From: Phycisphaerales bacterium
GTDB taxonomy: Bacteria > Planctomycetota > Phycisphaerae > Phycisphaerales > UBA1924
Assembly: GCA_029260315.1 (NCBI GenBank)
Contig: JAJDDM010000158.1
Span: forward strand, 1 to 37,125
DNA length: 37,125 bases
Direction of reading: 5' to 3'
The translations under genes and the position numbers were made by a program. The notes beneath the pieces are model-generated. The model saw nothing but the letters and a program-made list of their open reading frames with translations, did no database searches and had not been told where the DNA came from. Position 1 is the first letter of the stretch. Every line of letters starts with the position of its first letter. Positions 15,719 to 22,979 of the stretch are shown here, one piece after another.

Positions 15719-15744
15719 GGGGCGCTTGAATGGGGCGCTCGAAT
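15719..15744. repeat. tandem 13-bp repeat upstream of the left late operon
   Basis: GGGGCGCTTGAAT (15719-15731) is followed at once by GGGGCGCTCGAAT (15732-15744), 12 of 13 bases identical, and then AGGGG. The pair lies 39-64 bases before the protease start codon. Head-to-tail short repeats at this distance are typical of activator or repressor binding sites. Possible binders are Mor or the HTH domain of the protease fusion itself. Confidence 0.5.
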
Positions 15745-15772
15745 AGGGGAATGTATCGACGCCGCACCGGGC

Positions 15773-15801
15773 AATCCCTGGCGGCGCTGCCGCCAGGGAT
15801 T
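15773..15801. terminator. 13-bp-stem hairpin, copy 1 (same as 29797-29821)
   Basis: AATCCCTGGCGGC and its exact reverse complement flank a three-base loop (GCT on the plus strand). The 23-base core plus flanking T and ATTG recurs at 29797-29824. On the minus strand it lies after the repressor gene and before the left late operon, so it could end repressor transcripts. There is no T-run, so a strong intrinsic terminator is not certain; it could also be a REP-like element or protein target. Confidence 0.5.
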
Positions 15802-15885
15802 GGTGTCTTCTTCCAAGGGGATTTCGAGGGCTATTTCGGCGCGACGTGGTTTCGCCGGTGGCGCTGGAGACGGATCGGATCGGAA

Positions 15886-15904
15886 TAGGCCCTGTAAGGG
15901 CCTA
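15886..15904. repeat. 8-bp inverted repeat TAGGCCCT/AGGGCCTA
   Basis: TAGGCCCT, loop GTA, AGGGCCTA form a perfect dyad about 120 bases after the repressor stop on the minus strand. It is not followed by a T-run on either strand. It may be an operator or a weak terminator of the repressor gene. The rest of 15681-16025 shows no convincing gene: the open frames have no ribosome site or recognisable sequence. Confidence 0.4.
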
Positions 15905-16025
15905 GAGGTTGGTTACTTTCTTGGAAACCGGATTTGGGCATGCCCAGCCGTCGAAGGGCGGGACAGGGCGCTGTACGGGCTTTTATGCCGGCGGATGGAG
16001 AGCGACCGATTTTAACGCCTGGGGG

Positions 16026-16706
16026 TCAGAGCTTCAGCTTCATATAGATGGCCGGCGCGATCCGGCGCACCTCGGAGCGTTTGATCCGCTCGGTGTAGGG
16101 CTTTTGGGCCTGCCCGTCCTCCGGCGCCAGCCAGCCCTGCAGCACGAGCCAACCATCCTCGATCTTGCGGAGCAGCTTGACGGAGCCAACCGTCCCGCCG
16201 CCCTCGCGCCGTTCAACGAAGACCCGGTCGCCCGGCTCTGCGCCGGCCGCCGGCGAGCAGAACAAGAGAAACCCCGGCTCGACCCCGGCCGGAATCATAG
16301 ACGTGCCGATCGCGATTACGGCGAAGGCATCCGGGTCCGCCAGATCGGCCGGGCGGCCCGCCCTGACCGTCATGGCGTCCTCCTGATACCAACCCTTGAG
16401 GCCGCACTGCGCGAGACCGATTACCGGGACACTGCCTAGGGGCGCGGGTTTCTGAACGGCCTCGGGCACCGGCGTCGCCCCGACGCGCTCCGCCTCGCGC
16501 ATAGGCCCCCGACCGGTCGCTAGCCACTCGATCGTAACGCCAGATGTCTTGGCGATCGCCACAAGGTCATCGCTGCGGGGCTGGCCTTTTCCTTTAAGCC
16601 AGTTCCCAAACGTGCGGCGCGCGATCCCCGCCTTTTTGGCGGTTTCGTCTACACCGTCTCCTTGTGAACAGGCCAATTTTAGCCGATTTTCTAGTGTATC
16701 GGCCAT
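16026..16706 (-). CDS. phage repressor, XRE helix-turn-helix plus S24 peptidase
   Basis: With the ATG at 16706 the protein is 226 residues. Residues 5-60 form an XRE-type HTH (ETAKKAGIARRTFGNWLKGK, then SDDLVAIAKTSGVTIEWLATG). Residues 93-220 form a LexA/S24 domain with catalytic Ser136 in GTSMIPAG and Lys177 in GSVKLLRK. Cys101-Gly102 in GLAQCGLKGW is a likely self-cleavage site, as in UmuD. So the lysogenic state may be lifted by RecA-driven autocleavage, unlike Mu itself, whose c repressor has no S24 domain. An upstream ATG at 16784 would add 26 unusual residues that cross the operator repeats; it is judged unlikely. It is divergent from ner. Confidence 0.93.
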   Translation of the reverse strand: MADTLENRLKLACSQGDGVDETAKKAGIARRTFGNWLKGKGQPRSDDLVAIAKTSGVTIEWLATGRGPMREAERVGATPVPEAVQKPAPLGSVPVIGLAQCGLKGWYQEDAMTVRAGRPADLADPDAFAVIAIGTSMIPAGVEPGFLLFCSPAAGAEPGDRVFVERREGGGTVGSVKLLRKIEDGWLVLQGWLAPEDGQAQKPYTERIKRSEVRRIAPAIYMKLKL

Positions 16707-16738
16707 ATTTGGCTTGCAATGCGATATAGTATCGGCCA
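16696..16738. promoter_or_regulatory. operator-like direct repeats in the repressor/ner intergenic region
   Basis: GTATCGGCCA occurs at 16696-16705 and again at 16729-16738, 33 bases apart (about three helical turns), each followed by TTTGG within two bases. The first copy overlaps the repressor start codon. TATAGT at 16725-16730 could be a -10 element for rightward transcription and would be covered by a protein bound here, but no good -35 was found. GCTTGCAA is also present twice (16712-16719 and near 16779). These are candidate binding sites for the repressor and Ner. Confidence 0.45.
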
Positions 16739-16786
16739 GTTTGGAGTCGCGAATCGTACTTCTGGAACCCAAACCTGCTTGCAAAG

Positions 16787-17080
16787 ATGCCCTCTCCTGA
16801 TTGGCACCCGGCCGATATTAAGGCCGAATTGGAAAAAACTGGCCTGACCCTCTCAGGCCTCGCGCGCGCCAACAAATATCACGAGTCGTCGATGCGCAAA
16901 GCGATCCGCCACCCCTGGCCGAAAGTCGAGCGCATTATTGCAAAGGCGCTCGGCGTTCCGCCTGAAACGATCTGGCCCAGTCGGTACCGCCGCGACGGTC
17001 TCCCGCTTCGCGAGGGCCGCTGGCAAAAAGCTACCACGGGCCATCGGGCCGCGCCGAGTCAAAAGCGGGCGGAGCACTAG
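16787..17080 (+). CDS. ner: Ner-like DNA-binding protein (Nlp family)
   Basis: The 97-residue protein begins PSPDWHPADIKAELEKTGLTLSGLARANKYHESSMRKAI and continues HPWPKVERIIAKALGVPPETIWPSRY. This is the Mu Ner / Nlp signature ('D-W-H-x-A-x-I-x-A-x-L-x-K-x-G-x-x-x-x-x-L-A', ending 'P-x-x-I-W-P-S-R-Y'). Ner turns down early transcription and the repressor gene during lytic growth. It is the first gene of the rightward operon, divergent from the repressor. The C-terminal tail after residue 70 is basic and longer than in Mu Ner (75 residues). Confidence 0.94.
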   Translation: MPSPDWHPADIKAELEKTGLTLSGLARANKYHESSMRKAIRHPWPKVERIIAKALGVPPETIWPSRYRRDGLPLREGRWQKATTGHRAAPSQKRAEH

Positions 17081-17083
17081 ACG

Positions 17084-17608
17084 ATGCGGGGGCCGGGTAA
17101 AAAAAACGGTGGCGCGTATACACAGGGATGTCTGCGCCTGCCCCCGGCAGGAACCAAACCGCGCGCTACGACGCTGGAATCGCGGCATTCCCCGCAAGAC
17201 CACGATCTTTCTTTTCGCAATGGCCTAGCGCGCGCGCTTAAGGAATCGTCCTTGTCCCGCGCCCAGGTCGCCGCGCGCATGACCGATCTCATGTACGGCG
17301 ACGCCGGCGAGAGCGAGGTCACCAAGGCGCAGATCGATAGCTGGACCGCGCCCTCGCGCGACGCCTGGCGGTTCCCCTTGTCGCACCTGCCCGCTTTCAT
17401 CCAGGCGACCGGCGCGGTCTGGCTCTTGGAGACGGTCGCCGCCGCTTGCGGCTGCGTCGTGTTAACCGACGAGCAAGCCGGCTTGATCGAACTCGGCGAG
17501 ATTCGCGCCACTCAGGTCCGGCTCGACGCGCGCGAACGCGCCTTGCTCAAGGACTTGCCGGAAGGTTTCGCGCGCGGCCCGTTCCGCGACCCGGAGTCGG
17601 GCCGATGA
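17084..17608 (+). CDS. putative phage regulatory protein with HTH-like segment
   Basis: The 174-residue protein has a basic, low-complexity start and then LSFRNGLARALKESSLSRAQVAARMTDLMYG, which reads as a helix-turn-helix, followed by KAQIDSWTAPSRDAWRFPLSHLPAFIQATGAVWLLETVAAACGC. The layout (HTH, then a helical part with 'L-P-A-F-x-x-A-T-G') resembles CII-type phage regulators, though I cannot place it in a named family. The start at 17084 follows GGAG by nine bases. It ends overlapping the transposase start (ATGA), so it is cotranscribed with it. It may control early operon expression. Confidence 0.7.
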   Translation: MRGPGKKNGGAYTQGCLRLPPAGTKPRATTLESRHSPQDHDLSFRNGLARALKESSLSRAQVAARMTDLMYGDAGESEVTKAQIDSWTAPSRDAWRFPLSHLPAFIQATGAVWLLETVAAACGCVVLTDEQAGLIELGEIRATQVRLDARERALLKDLPEGFARGPFRDPESGR

Positions 17609-19803
17609 CCGCCGCCGCGCGCGATTGGGCGACCGCGGCCGAACTGGCCGGACTGCCGGGGTTGCCGACAAGCGAGCGCGGCGTCAAGGCGCGTGCGGAA
17701 CGCGAGGGCTGGGCCGCGCGCAAGCGAGGCGGCAAGGGCGGCGGCTTGGAATATGGGCTCGGCTCCCTGCCCGCCGAGGCCCGTGCCGCGCGGAACCCGG
17801 CCGCGCCCCGTGCCCGCCTGAAGGCGGAACTGGACGCAGGCGCCGACGCCCTTACCCGTGAAGCCGGGCTCGCCCGCCTGGCCGAACTCGACGATGCCCA
17901 ACGCACGCGGGTCGAGGCGCGGGCCTATCTGGTCCAGGCCTGCCGGGAATTCATCGCTCAATGTGGCATGACCAAGGAAACCGGCCAGGAAGCCTTCGCG
18001 GAGAAGTATCGCGCTGGCGAATTGCTCACGGTTCCAGATTGGGTCCGTTGTGAACTGCCACGCTTCACGGCGCGCTCCATCCGAAATTGGGCCAAGGACA
18101 TCCGCGGCGCCGGCCTCGTTGGCCTAGCCGACAAGCGCGGCACGCATCGGCGCGGGTCCGGCAAGATCGATACGGACCCCGAGGTCCACGACCTGGTTGT
18201 CGGCATGATCGCGGCGACGCCGCATACCAGCGCCAAGCACGTCATGCGCGCCTTGCGCGCCCGCTTCAAGGGCGAGCCTGGGCGCGTTCCCTCCTACCGC
18301 ACTGTGCAGCGCTTCATGGCCAACTGGAAGGCCTCTAACGCGCAGCTCTTCGCCGCGCTCGGCAACCCCGACGCTTGGCGGTCCAAGTACATGGCCGCCG
18401 GCGGCGACGCCGCCGAGGCCGTGACGGCGCTCAACGGGCTGTGGGAAATGGACTCGTCACCCGGCGACGTTCTGCTCGCCGATGGCAGGCGTCACGCCAT
18501 CATCGCGGCGATAGACGTCTGGTCGCGGCGGGTGAAGATGTTCGTCGCGCGGACCAGCAACTCGGTCGCGATCGCCGCTTGCCTGCGCAAGTCGTTGCTC
18601 GATTGGGGCGTGCCCGGCACCATCCGCATGGATAACGGCTCGGATTACATCAGCCGTCATATCACCTCGATCCTCATCGGCCTCAAGGTCGAGCGCGACC
18701 TTTGCCTGCCGGGCCACCCCCATCTCAAGCCCTTCATCGAGCGCGTTTTCGGAACCATGACCCGAGACATGGTCGAATGGCTGCCAGGTTATATCGGCCA
18801 CAGCGTGGCGGATCGAAAAGACATCGAGGCGCGGGCCGCGCAAACTAGGCGGCTCCTCAAAAAGGGCGATTGCTGCGAGCTGCGCATGACGCCCGGCGAA
18901 TTTCAAGCCTTCCTCGACCGTTGGTGCGAGGACATCTATGCGCACGATGCGCACTCCGGCCTCGGCGGCAGGACGCCGTTCGAGCGCGCGGCCGAATGGA
19001 ACGGCCCCGTCCTCGGGATCACGGACGAACGCACGCTCGACATCCTGCTCGCCGAGGCGCCCGGCGACGGCGGCTGGCGCGTCGTCGGCAAGAAGGGCAT
19101 CCGCGTCGACGGCCTGATCTACGACCACCCGGCGCTCGGCGGCCTGGAAGGCTCGCGCGTCAAGCTCCGCTACGACGACGCGGACGTGGGCCGGGTCTAT
19201 GTCTTCGACGCCGACGGCCCATTTATCTGCCGCGCCGAGGCGCCGGAGGTGACCGGGGTCTCGCGCCCGGCGGTCGCGGCGGCGCGCAAGGGTCACCAGA
19301 AGAAGGTCATGCGCGAGGGCCTGCGCGAGCTCAAGGCGAAGACCAAGGGCGCCCGCGTCGAGGACATCGTGGGCGAGATCATGGCTCACGGCGCGGCCAA
19401 GTCTGCGCGCCTGGTCGCCTTCCCGCGCGCCCGCACCCCGCACGAGACCGACGATTTAATGGCGGCCGCGCGCGCCGCCGGCGAGTCCTTGGGCGAGCGT
19501 GCGCGTCCACGCGAATTGACACCCGAAGAACTCGAAGCCGCGAACGCCACCTTTGCCGCGATGCAGGCAAAGGCCGAACCGGACAACGTGACGCGCCTCA
19601 ATCCGCCGCCGCGCGACGCCGGCGAGCGGCCCGTTTTCGCGACCGATCCCGATTGGGCGCGCTGGATCATAGACAACCGTGACAAAGCAAGTCCGGAGGA
19701 AGAAGTCCGACTGGTTGAACTCATGCGGAGCAATTCGTTCCGTTTGCTGGTCGGGCGCTCTTGGGAGAGCACGGAACCGAAGCCGCGAAAGGTACGACGC
19801 TAA
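17605..19803 (+). CDS. A: Mu-type DDE transposase (MuA-like)
   Basis: The ATG at 17605 overlaps the previous stop and gives 732 residues. Residues 6-60 match the Mu N-terminal DNA-binding fold (DWATAAELAGLPGLPTSERGVKARAE, then EYGLGSLP). Further HTH-rich end-binding segments follow (about 110-240). The catalytic core carries Asp283 (WEMDSSP), Asp343 (RMDNGSDY) and Glu379 (KPFIERVF), a D-D-35-E triad. A beta-barrel segment (about 500-560) and a C-terminal region that in MuA contacts MuB follow. It inserts the phage and drives replicative transposition. Length is near MuA (663). The reading frame can be extended upstream to 17446, but the coupled ATG is far better. Confidence 0.96.
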   Translation: MTAAARDWATAAELAGLPGLPTSERGVKARAEREGWAARKRGGKGGGLEYGLGSLPAEARAARNPAAPRARLKAELDAGADALTREAGLARLAELDDAQRTRVEARAYLVQACREFIAQCGMTKETGQEAFAEKYRAGELLTVPDWVRCELPRFTARSIRNWAKDIRGAGLVGLADKRGTHRRGSGKIDTDPEVHDLVVGMIAATPHTSAKHVMRALRARFKGEPGRVPSYRTVQRFMANWKASNAQLFAALGNPDAWRSKYMAAGGDAAEAVTALNGLWEMDSSPGDVLLADGRRHAIIAAIDVWSRRVKMFVARTSNSVAIAACLRKSLLDWGVPGTIRMDNGSDYISRHITSILIGLKVERDLCLPGHPHLKPFIERVFGTMTRDMVEWLPGYIGHSVADRKDIEARAAQTRRLLKKGDCCELRMTPGEFQAFLDRWCEDIYAHDAHSGLGGRTPFERAAEWNGPVLGITDERTLDILLAEAPGDGGWRVVGKKGIRVDGLIYDHPALGGLEGSRVKLRYDDADVGRVYVFDADGPFICRAEAPEVTGVSRPAVAAARKGHQKKVMREGLRELKAKTKGARVEDIVGEIMAHGAAKSARLVAFPRARTPHETDDLMAAARAAGESLGERARPRELTPEELEAANATFAAMQAKAEPDNVTRLNPPPRDAGERPVFATDPDWARWIIDNRDKASPEEEVRLVELMRSNSFRLLVGRSWESTEPKPRKVRR

Positions 19804-19827
19804 ATAAGATCAGCCCCGAGGGAAAAC

Positions 19828-20556
19828 ATGAAACGCCTTTTCGTCCAGACTTCAAACGTCAATCGCTTCCTGGCCGCAATCAACGATGTCGAGCAACGCG
19901 CGGCGCCCGAGGCCTCCATCACGCTCGTGTCAGGCGATGCGGGTTTCGGCAAAAGCCGCACCTCGCAATGGTGGGCGCTGCATAACGACGCGGTCTTTAT
20001 CCGTGTGAAGGCCGCTTGCACGCCGCACTGGATTCTCACCGATCTGGTTAAGGAGCTTGGCGAACAGGCGCCGGCATATTCTTGCGAAAATCTCTTCGGC
20101 CAGGCGCTCGGGGTTCTGGCCAAGAACCCGCGACCGCTGGTGATCGACGAGGTCGAGCACACGCTCAAGAACGACATCCGCGCCTTGGAAATCCTGCGCG
20201 ACCTTTCCGACATGGCCGAAGTTCAGCTTGTCCTCTCCGGCCGAGAGTTCGTGCTCGGCACGCTGAAGCGCCACAAACAACTCTACACCCGCATCTCCGG
20301 CCACGCCGAATTCGGCCCCGCGACCCTGGCGGACGTGAAGTTGTGCGTCGACAAGCTCTGCGATGTGCCGGTGGCGCCCGAGGTGATCGAGAAAATCCAC
20401 CATGACTGCGAAGGTCACATTCGCGAGGTCATCAAGGGCATCGCCAACGTCGAGCGGGCGGGCGCGCGCAACAAGGGCAAGACGGTGACGCTGGAGGTCA
20501 TCGGCGAGCGTCCGCTTTGCCAGGATTGGCGAAAGAAATCCAGCCGGGCGGCTTGA
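19828..20556 (+). CDS. B: MuB-like AAA+ ATPase, transposition target selector
   Basis: The 242-residue ATPase has Walker A GDAGFGKS (36-43) and Walker B LVIDE (104-108), with a sensor-like VQLVLSGRE (about 131-139). It starts after AGGGA with good spacing. MuB binds target DNA in ATP-dependent filaments and delivers it to MuA while protecting phage DNA from self-insertion. Mu gpB (312 residues) has an extra N-terminal HTH; that part is missing here, and a separate HTH protein is encoded just downstream. It is the second transposition gene. Confidence 0.93.
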   Translation: MKRLFVQTSNVNRFLAAINDVEQRAAPEASITLVSGDAGFGKSRTSQWWALHNDAVFIRVKAACTPHWILTDLVKELGEQAPAYSCENLFGQALGVLAKNPRPLVIDEVEHTLKNDIRALEILRDLSDMAEVQLVLSGREFVLGTLKRHKQLYTRISGHAEFGPATLADVKLCVDKLCDVPVAPEVIEKIHHDCEGHIREVIKGIANVERAGARNKGKTVTLEVIGERPLCQDWRKKSSRAA

Positions 20557-20561
20557 ATTCC

Positions 20562-21170
20562 ATGTCCAGATGGATCGCGCAAAAGGTGCTCGACGCCATG
20601 CCGGCGGACGGCACCGTCATCACGACGGCCGAACTGGCGGAAGCCACCGGGCTGTCCCGAACCGACGTCAAGCATGCCATCACCACGCTCAGCCGCCGGA
20701 ACCTGGTCTCACTGCACAAGAAAGGTCGCTACCGGCTGCTTTCCGCCGGGCGCGCCGCCAAGGACTCGGCCGCGCGGATAGATAGCGGCAACCGCGCCAA
20801 GCGCGATGGCGTCCAAATCTGGGAGGGCACGTTCCGCGAGCGGATCTGGGGCGCGCTGCGTCAGCAGTTGAAGGCGACCGCGCCAGACCTGGTCGAGCTT
20901 GCCGCGACGGGCAGCGAAAGGAACCCGGAAAACAGCGCGCGGAAATACCTCTGGGCGCTTCTCCAGGCGGGCTATGTCGTCGTTCTGCCGAAGCGCGAGC
21001 CCGGTACCGCGCTGACTTCCAGCGGGTTTCAGAAATACCTGCTCCTGCGCGACACCGGCCCCAAGCCGCCGATCTATCGCGAGCGGCGGCGCAGCGTCTT
21101 CGATCAAAATACGCGCGAGGAGCATCTCCTCGACCGAGAGGAAGCGGCGGCGCAGGAAGGCGCGCCATGA
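20562..21170 (+). CDS. winged-helix-like early protein, function unknown
   Basis: The 202-residue protein starts SRWIAQKVLDAMPADGTVITTAELAEATGLSRTDVKHAITTLSRRNLVSLHKKGRYRLL, a clear winged-helix or GntR/MarR-like DNA-binding fold (residues 5-60). A second part (about 85-180) has WEGTFRERIWGALRQQLKATAPDLVELA and ENSARKYLWALLQAGYVVVLPKR, resembling a further small helical-winged unit. The ATG at 20562 follows the MuB stop by five bases. It may assist transposition or regulate early genes. I do not recognise a family with certainty. Confidence 0.8.
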   Translation: MSRWIAQKVLDAMPADGTVITTAELAEATGLSRTDVKHAITTLSRRNLVSLHKKGRYRLLSAGRAAKDSAARIDSGNRAKRDGVQIWEGTFRERIWGALRQQLKATAPDLVELAATGSERNPENSARKYLWALLQAGYVVVLPKREPGTALTSSGFQKYLLLRDTGPKPPIYRERRRSVFDQNTREEHLLDREEAAAQEGAP

Positions 21171-21556
21171 CCAGCGATCCCGTCGCGCGCGCGCACGCTT
21201 GTTGGAATGGCTCGGCGCCCGATTGGGTCTTGGCGTTGGCGGGCGCGTGCGAGCGCGAGACGCATCGCGATGTCGCGGCGCGCGTGGGTTATTCCCACAC
21301 CGTCGTCGGGCAGGTCATCCGCAACAAATACCCTAAAAGTCTCGAACGGATCGAGACCGCGGTGCGTGGCGCGCTCATGTCCGAAAACGTCGAGTGTCCT
21401 GTGCTCGGCGAGATCGGAAAGCAAGTCTGCGTCCGGCAGCAGGCGCGCAAGGACTCCGCGCTCGGCGCCAATCCCGATCACGTCAAGCTGTTCCGCGCCT
21501 GCCGGGACGGCTGCCCGCACAGCTTCATCGGAAGGAAAAGTGATGCAGACACCTGA
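21167..21556 (+). CDS. HTH protein with cysteine motif, Mu-like early regulator
   Basis: The 129-residue protein has an HTH: CERETHRDVAARVGYSHTVVGQVIRNKYPKSLERIETAVRGAL (about 28-70). It is followed by ENVECPVLGEIGKQVCVRQQ and LFRACRDGCPH. 'C-P-V-L-G-E-I-x-x-x-x-C-x-x-x-Q' with later cysteines is seen in small regulators of Mu-like prophages and may bind a metal. It overlaps the previous gene (ATGA) and the next gene by 14 bases. It probably binds DNA; the target is unknown. Confidence 0.78.
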   Translation: MTSDPVARAHACWNGSAPDWVLALAGACERETHRDVAARVGYSHTVVGQVIRNKYPKSLERIETAVRGALMSENVECPVLGEIGKQVCVRQQARKDSALGANPDHVKLFRACRDGCPHSFIGRKSDADT

Positions 21557-21887
21557 CCTCGTCAGGCCCGGCCGCTTCCGCGTTGGCGACACGATCAAGG
21601 CGTCGAAGGATCACTTGGGCGGGACGGTTGAAGTCTTCCGGGACCTCAGCGCCGAACGCCAGCATCTCATTCTAAGAGACGCCGCCGGTGGACTTTCCTC
21701 AATGGTTGTCGAGTTCGACAGCGACCGCGCGACCGTGTTGAGCGATCTCTTTGACGCCAAGGATGCGCGCACCCTCGCCCTGCTCATTCTTGCCGGCAAC
21801 TCCCCGCGCATACCCATAAATGCGCAACTCAATATCTTGGCTGGCGCGCTACTCGCGGCCGATGAAGCGAAGGATGCGGGTTCATGA
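21543..21887 (+). CDS. hypothetical early phage protein
   Basis: The 114-residue protein starts with QTPDLVRPGRFRVGDTIKASKDHLGGTVEVF; GGxxEVF and RQHLILRDAAG are beta-strand-like, and the C-terminal half (DAKDARTLALLILAGNSPRIPINAQLNILAGALLAADEA) is helical. The ATG lies inside the end of the previous gene. I do not recognise a family. It belongs to the early operon by tight coupling. Confidence 0.7.
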   Translation: MQTPDLVRPGRFRVGDTIKASKDHLGGTVEVFRDLSAERQHLILRDAAGGLSSMVVEFDSDRATVLSDLFDAKDARTLALLILAGNSPRIPINAQLNILAGALLAADEAKDAGS

Positions 21888-21976
21888 GACTTCTTCGACG
21901 CCGTGTGCTCGCCTGGCCGCTCAACCTTCTGCGCGCGCAGTGGCGCTGGTGGCGCACGCTGCGGGGTGCCGCGTGA
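21884..21976 (+). CDS. 30-residue Arg/Trp-rich peptide
   Basis: A short frame, ATG at 21884 overlapping the preceding stop (ATGA) and stop TGA overlapping the Gam start (TGATG), encodes 30 residues with seven or more arginines and four tryptophans (MRLLRRRVLAWPLNLLRAQW...). The couplings on both sides are like those of its neighbours, which supports translation. Its amphipathic, cationic nature suggests membrane or nucleic acid contact. It may also be only a translational bridge to gam. Confidence 0.5.
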   Translation: MRLLRRRVLAWPLNLLRAQWRWWRTLRGAA

Positions 21977-22590
21977 TGGCGAACACCCGGATAAAGGCCG
22001 ACGCCCTGCCGGTGCCGGAGACGGCCGAGCAAGCTCACGCCATTTTGGCTGAGATCGGCGCGTTGGATCGCGCCCTGGCCAAGGAGGCAGAGCGCCTGGC
22101 CGACGCCGTCGCCGCGCTGAAAACGCTATCCGAGGATTTCACCGCGCCGGTGCGCAAGATGATCGAGGCAAAATTCCTGGCGCTCAAGTCCTACGTCGAG
22201 GCGAACAAGAGCGTCGTCATACCCAAGGGCAAGAAGTCGGTCGAGTGGCCTACGGGCACGCTCGGCTTCCGCGACACGCCGGTCGCGGTCAGTGTCGCCA
22301 AGGATGCGGAAGCCGCGATCTTGCTGGCCCTAAAGGCCGCCGAACTCACCGATTGCATTCGCACGGTCGAGTCTCTGGACAAGGAAGCGACACGCAAGAA
22401 CCGCACCGCGGTCGAAAAGCTGACCGGAAGCGGCCTCATTACCGGCCTAAAATTTAGCAGCCGAACAGAATTTTTCGCCAAGCCGCTCGACACGGAGGTC
22501 GAGCACGTCAAAGCGGTCAAGGCGCCCAAGGTATCGCGCGCTAAGGCGGTCGGCAAAGCCAAGCCGGAAACCAGGGGGAAACCAACATGA
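21976..22590 (+). CDS. gam: Gam, host nuclease inhibitor (DNA end-binding protein)
   Basis: The 204-residue protein contains AEIGALDRALAKEAERLADAVAALKTLSEDFTAPVRKMIEAKFLALKSYVEANKS, a long coiled coil, then KSVEWPTGTLGFRDTPVAVSV. 'I-G-x-x-x-R-x-L-x-x-x-x ... L-x-x-Y-x-x-x-N-x ... T-G-x-x-x-x-R' is the Mu Gam pattern; Gam is a Ku-like protein that coats DNA ends against RecBCD. The family is usually about 170-180 residues; the extra C-terminal 25 are basic. The start overlaps the small peptide stop. Confidence 0.93.
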   Translation: MANTRIKADALPVPETAEQAHAILAEIGALDRALAKEAERLADAVAALKTLSEDFTAPVRKMIEAKFLALKSYVEANKSVVIPKGKKSVEWPTGTLGFRDTPVAVSVAKDAEAAILLALKAAELTDCIRTVESLDKEATRKNRTAVEKLTGSGLITGLKFSSRTEFFAKPLDTEVEHVKAVKAPKVSRAKAVGKAKPETRGKPT

Positions 22591-22979
22591 AACTGGAACT
22601 TGCCGGGGTGGCGTTCCTCGCCGCCGTCATGCTTGGGGTGCTGAACACCGACCAAGGCGCGTCGCGGAACCTAGACCTGCGCCTCGCAGGCCTGGAAGCG
22701 CCCGCGCCGATCCCGGTCCAGGCCAGGGGATCTTCGGACGCAATGCCGATCTGCGCAAGCAAGGCGGACATTCTGACGTATCTGGATAAAGAATACGGTC
22801 AGGTGCCGGTGCTCGCATGGCTCGACTCGGCGCGCGGGATGCTGACCTTCCTGGGGCGCCCGGACGGCACCTCTTCGAGCCTGGTCCTCAGCGATCCCGC
22901 CGGCGTCACCTGTGTGGTCGATTCCGGCCACGCCTGGCGTCCGCTGGCGCAACAGGCCGAAGAAGGGCCGGGCGCATGA
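22587..22979 (+). CDS. hypothetical protein with N-terminal membrane anchor
   Basis: The 130-residue protein has one hydrophobic segment near the start (LELAGVAFLAAVMLGVL, residues 3-19) without a clear cleavage site or lipobox, then a soluble part with two cysteines (about 53 and 108). The end reads VLSDPAGVTCVVDSGHAWRPL. It would face the periplasm, anchored by its N-terminus. It overlaps gam and the next gene by four bases. No family is recognised. Confidence 0.7.
   Translation: MKLELAGVAFLAAVMLGVLNTDQGASRNLDLRLAGLEAPAPIPVQARGSSDAMPICASKADILTYLDKEYGQVPVLAWLDSARGMLTFLGRPDGTSSSLVLSDPAGVTCVVDSGHAWRPLAQQAEEGPGA

Noticed and set aside
15681-15767. 29-residue N-terminal extension of the HTH-protease
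   Set aside because: The ATG at 15680 has a ribosome site and starts directly at the HTH; the extension crosses the tandem 13-mer region.
15698-16439. Plus-strand frames across the noncoding region and the repressor gene
   Set aside because: They lack ribosome sites and known motifs and run through the antisense of the repressor and across hairpins.
16707-16784. 26-residue N-terminal extension of the repressor
   Set aside because: It would be encoded by the operator region; the HTH starts right after the ATG at 16706.
17446-17604. Upstream extension of the transposase reading frame
   Set aside because: The extra residues are Arg-rich overlap with the preceding gene; the ATG at 17605 is coupled to the preceding stop.
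18457-19443. Minus-strand frame of 328 codons opposite the transposase
   Set aside because: Antisense shadow; the transposase frame carries the DDE triad.
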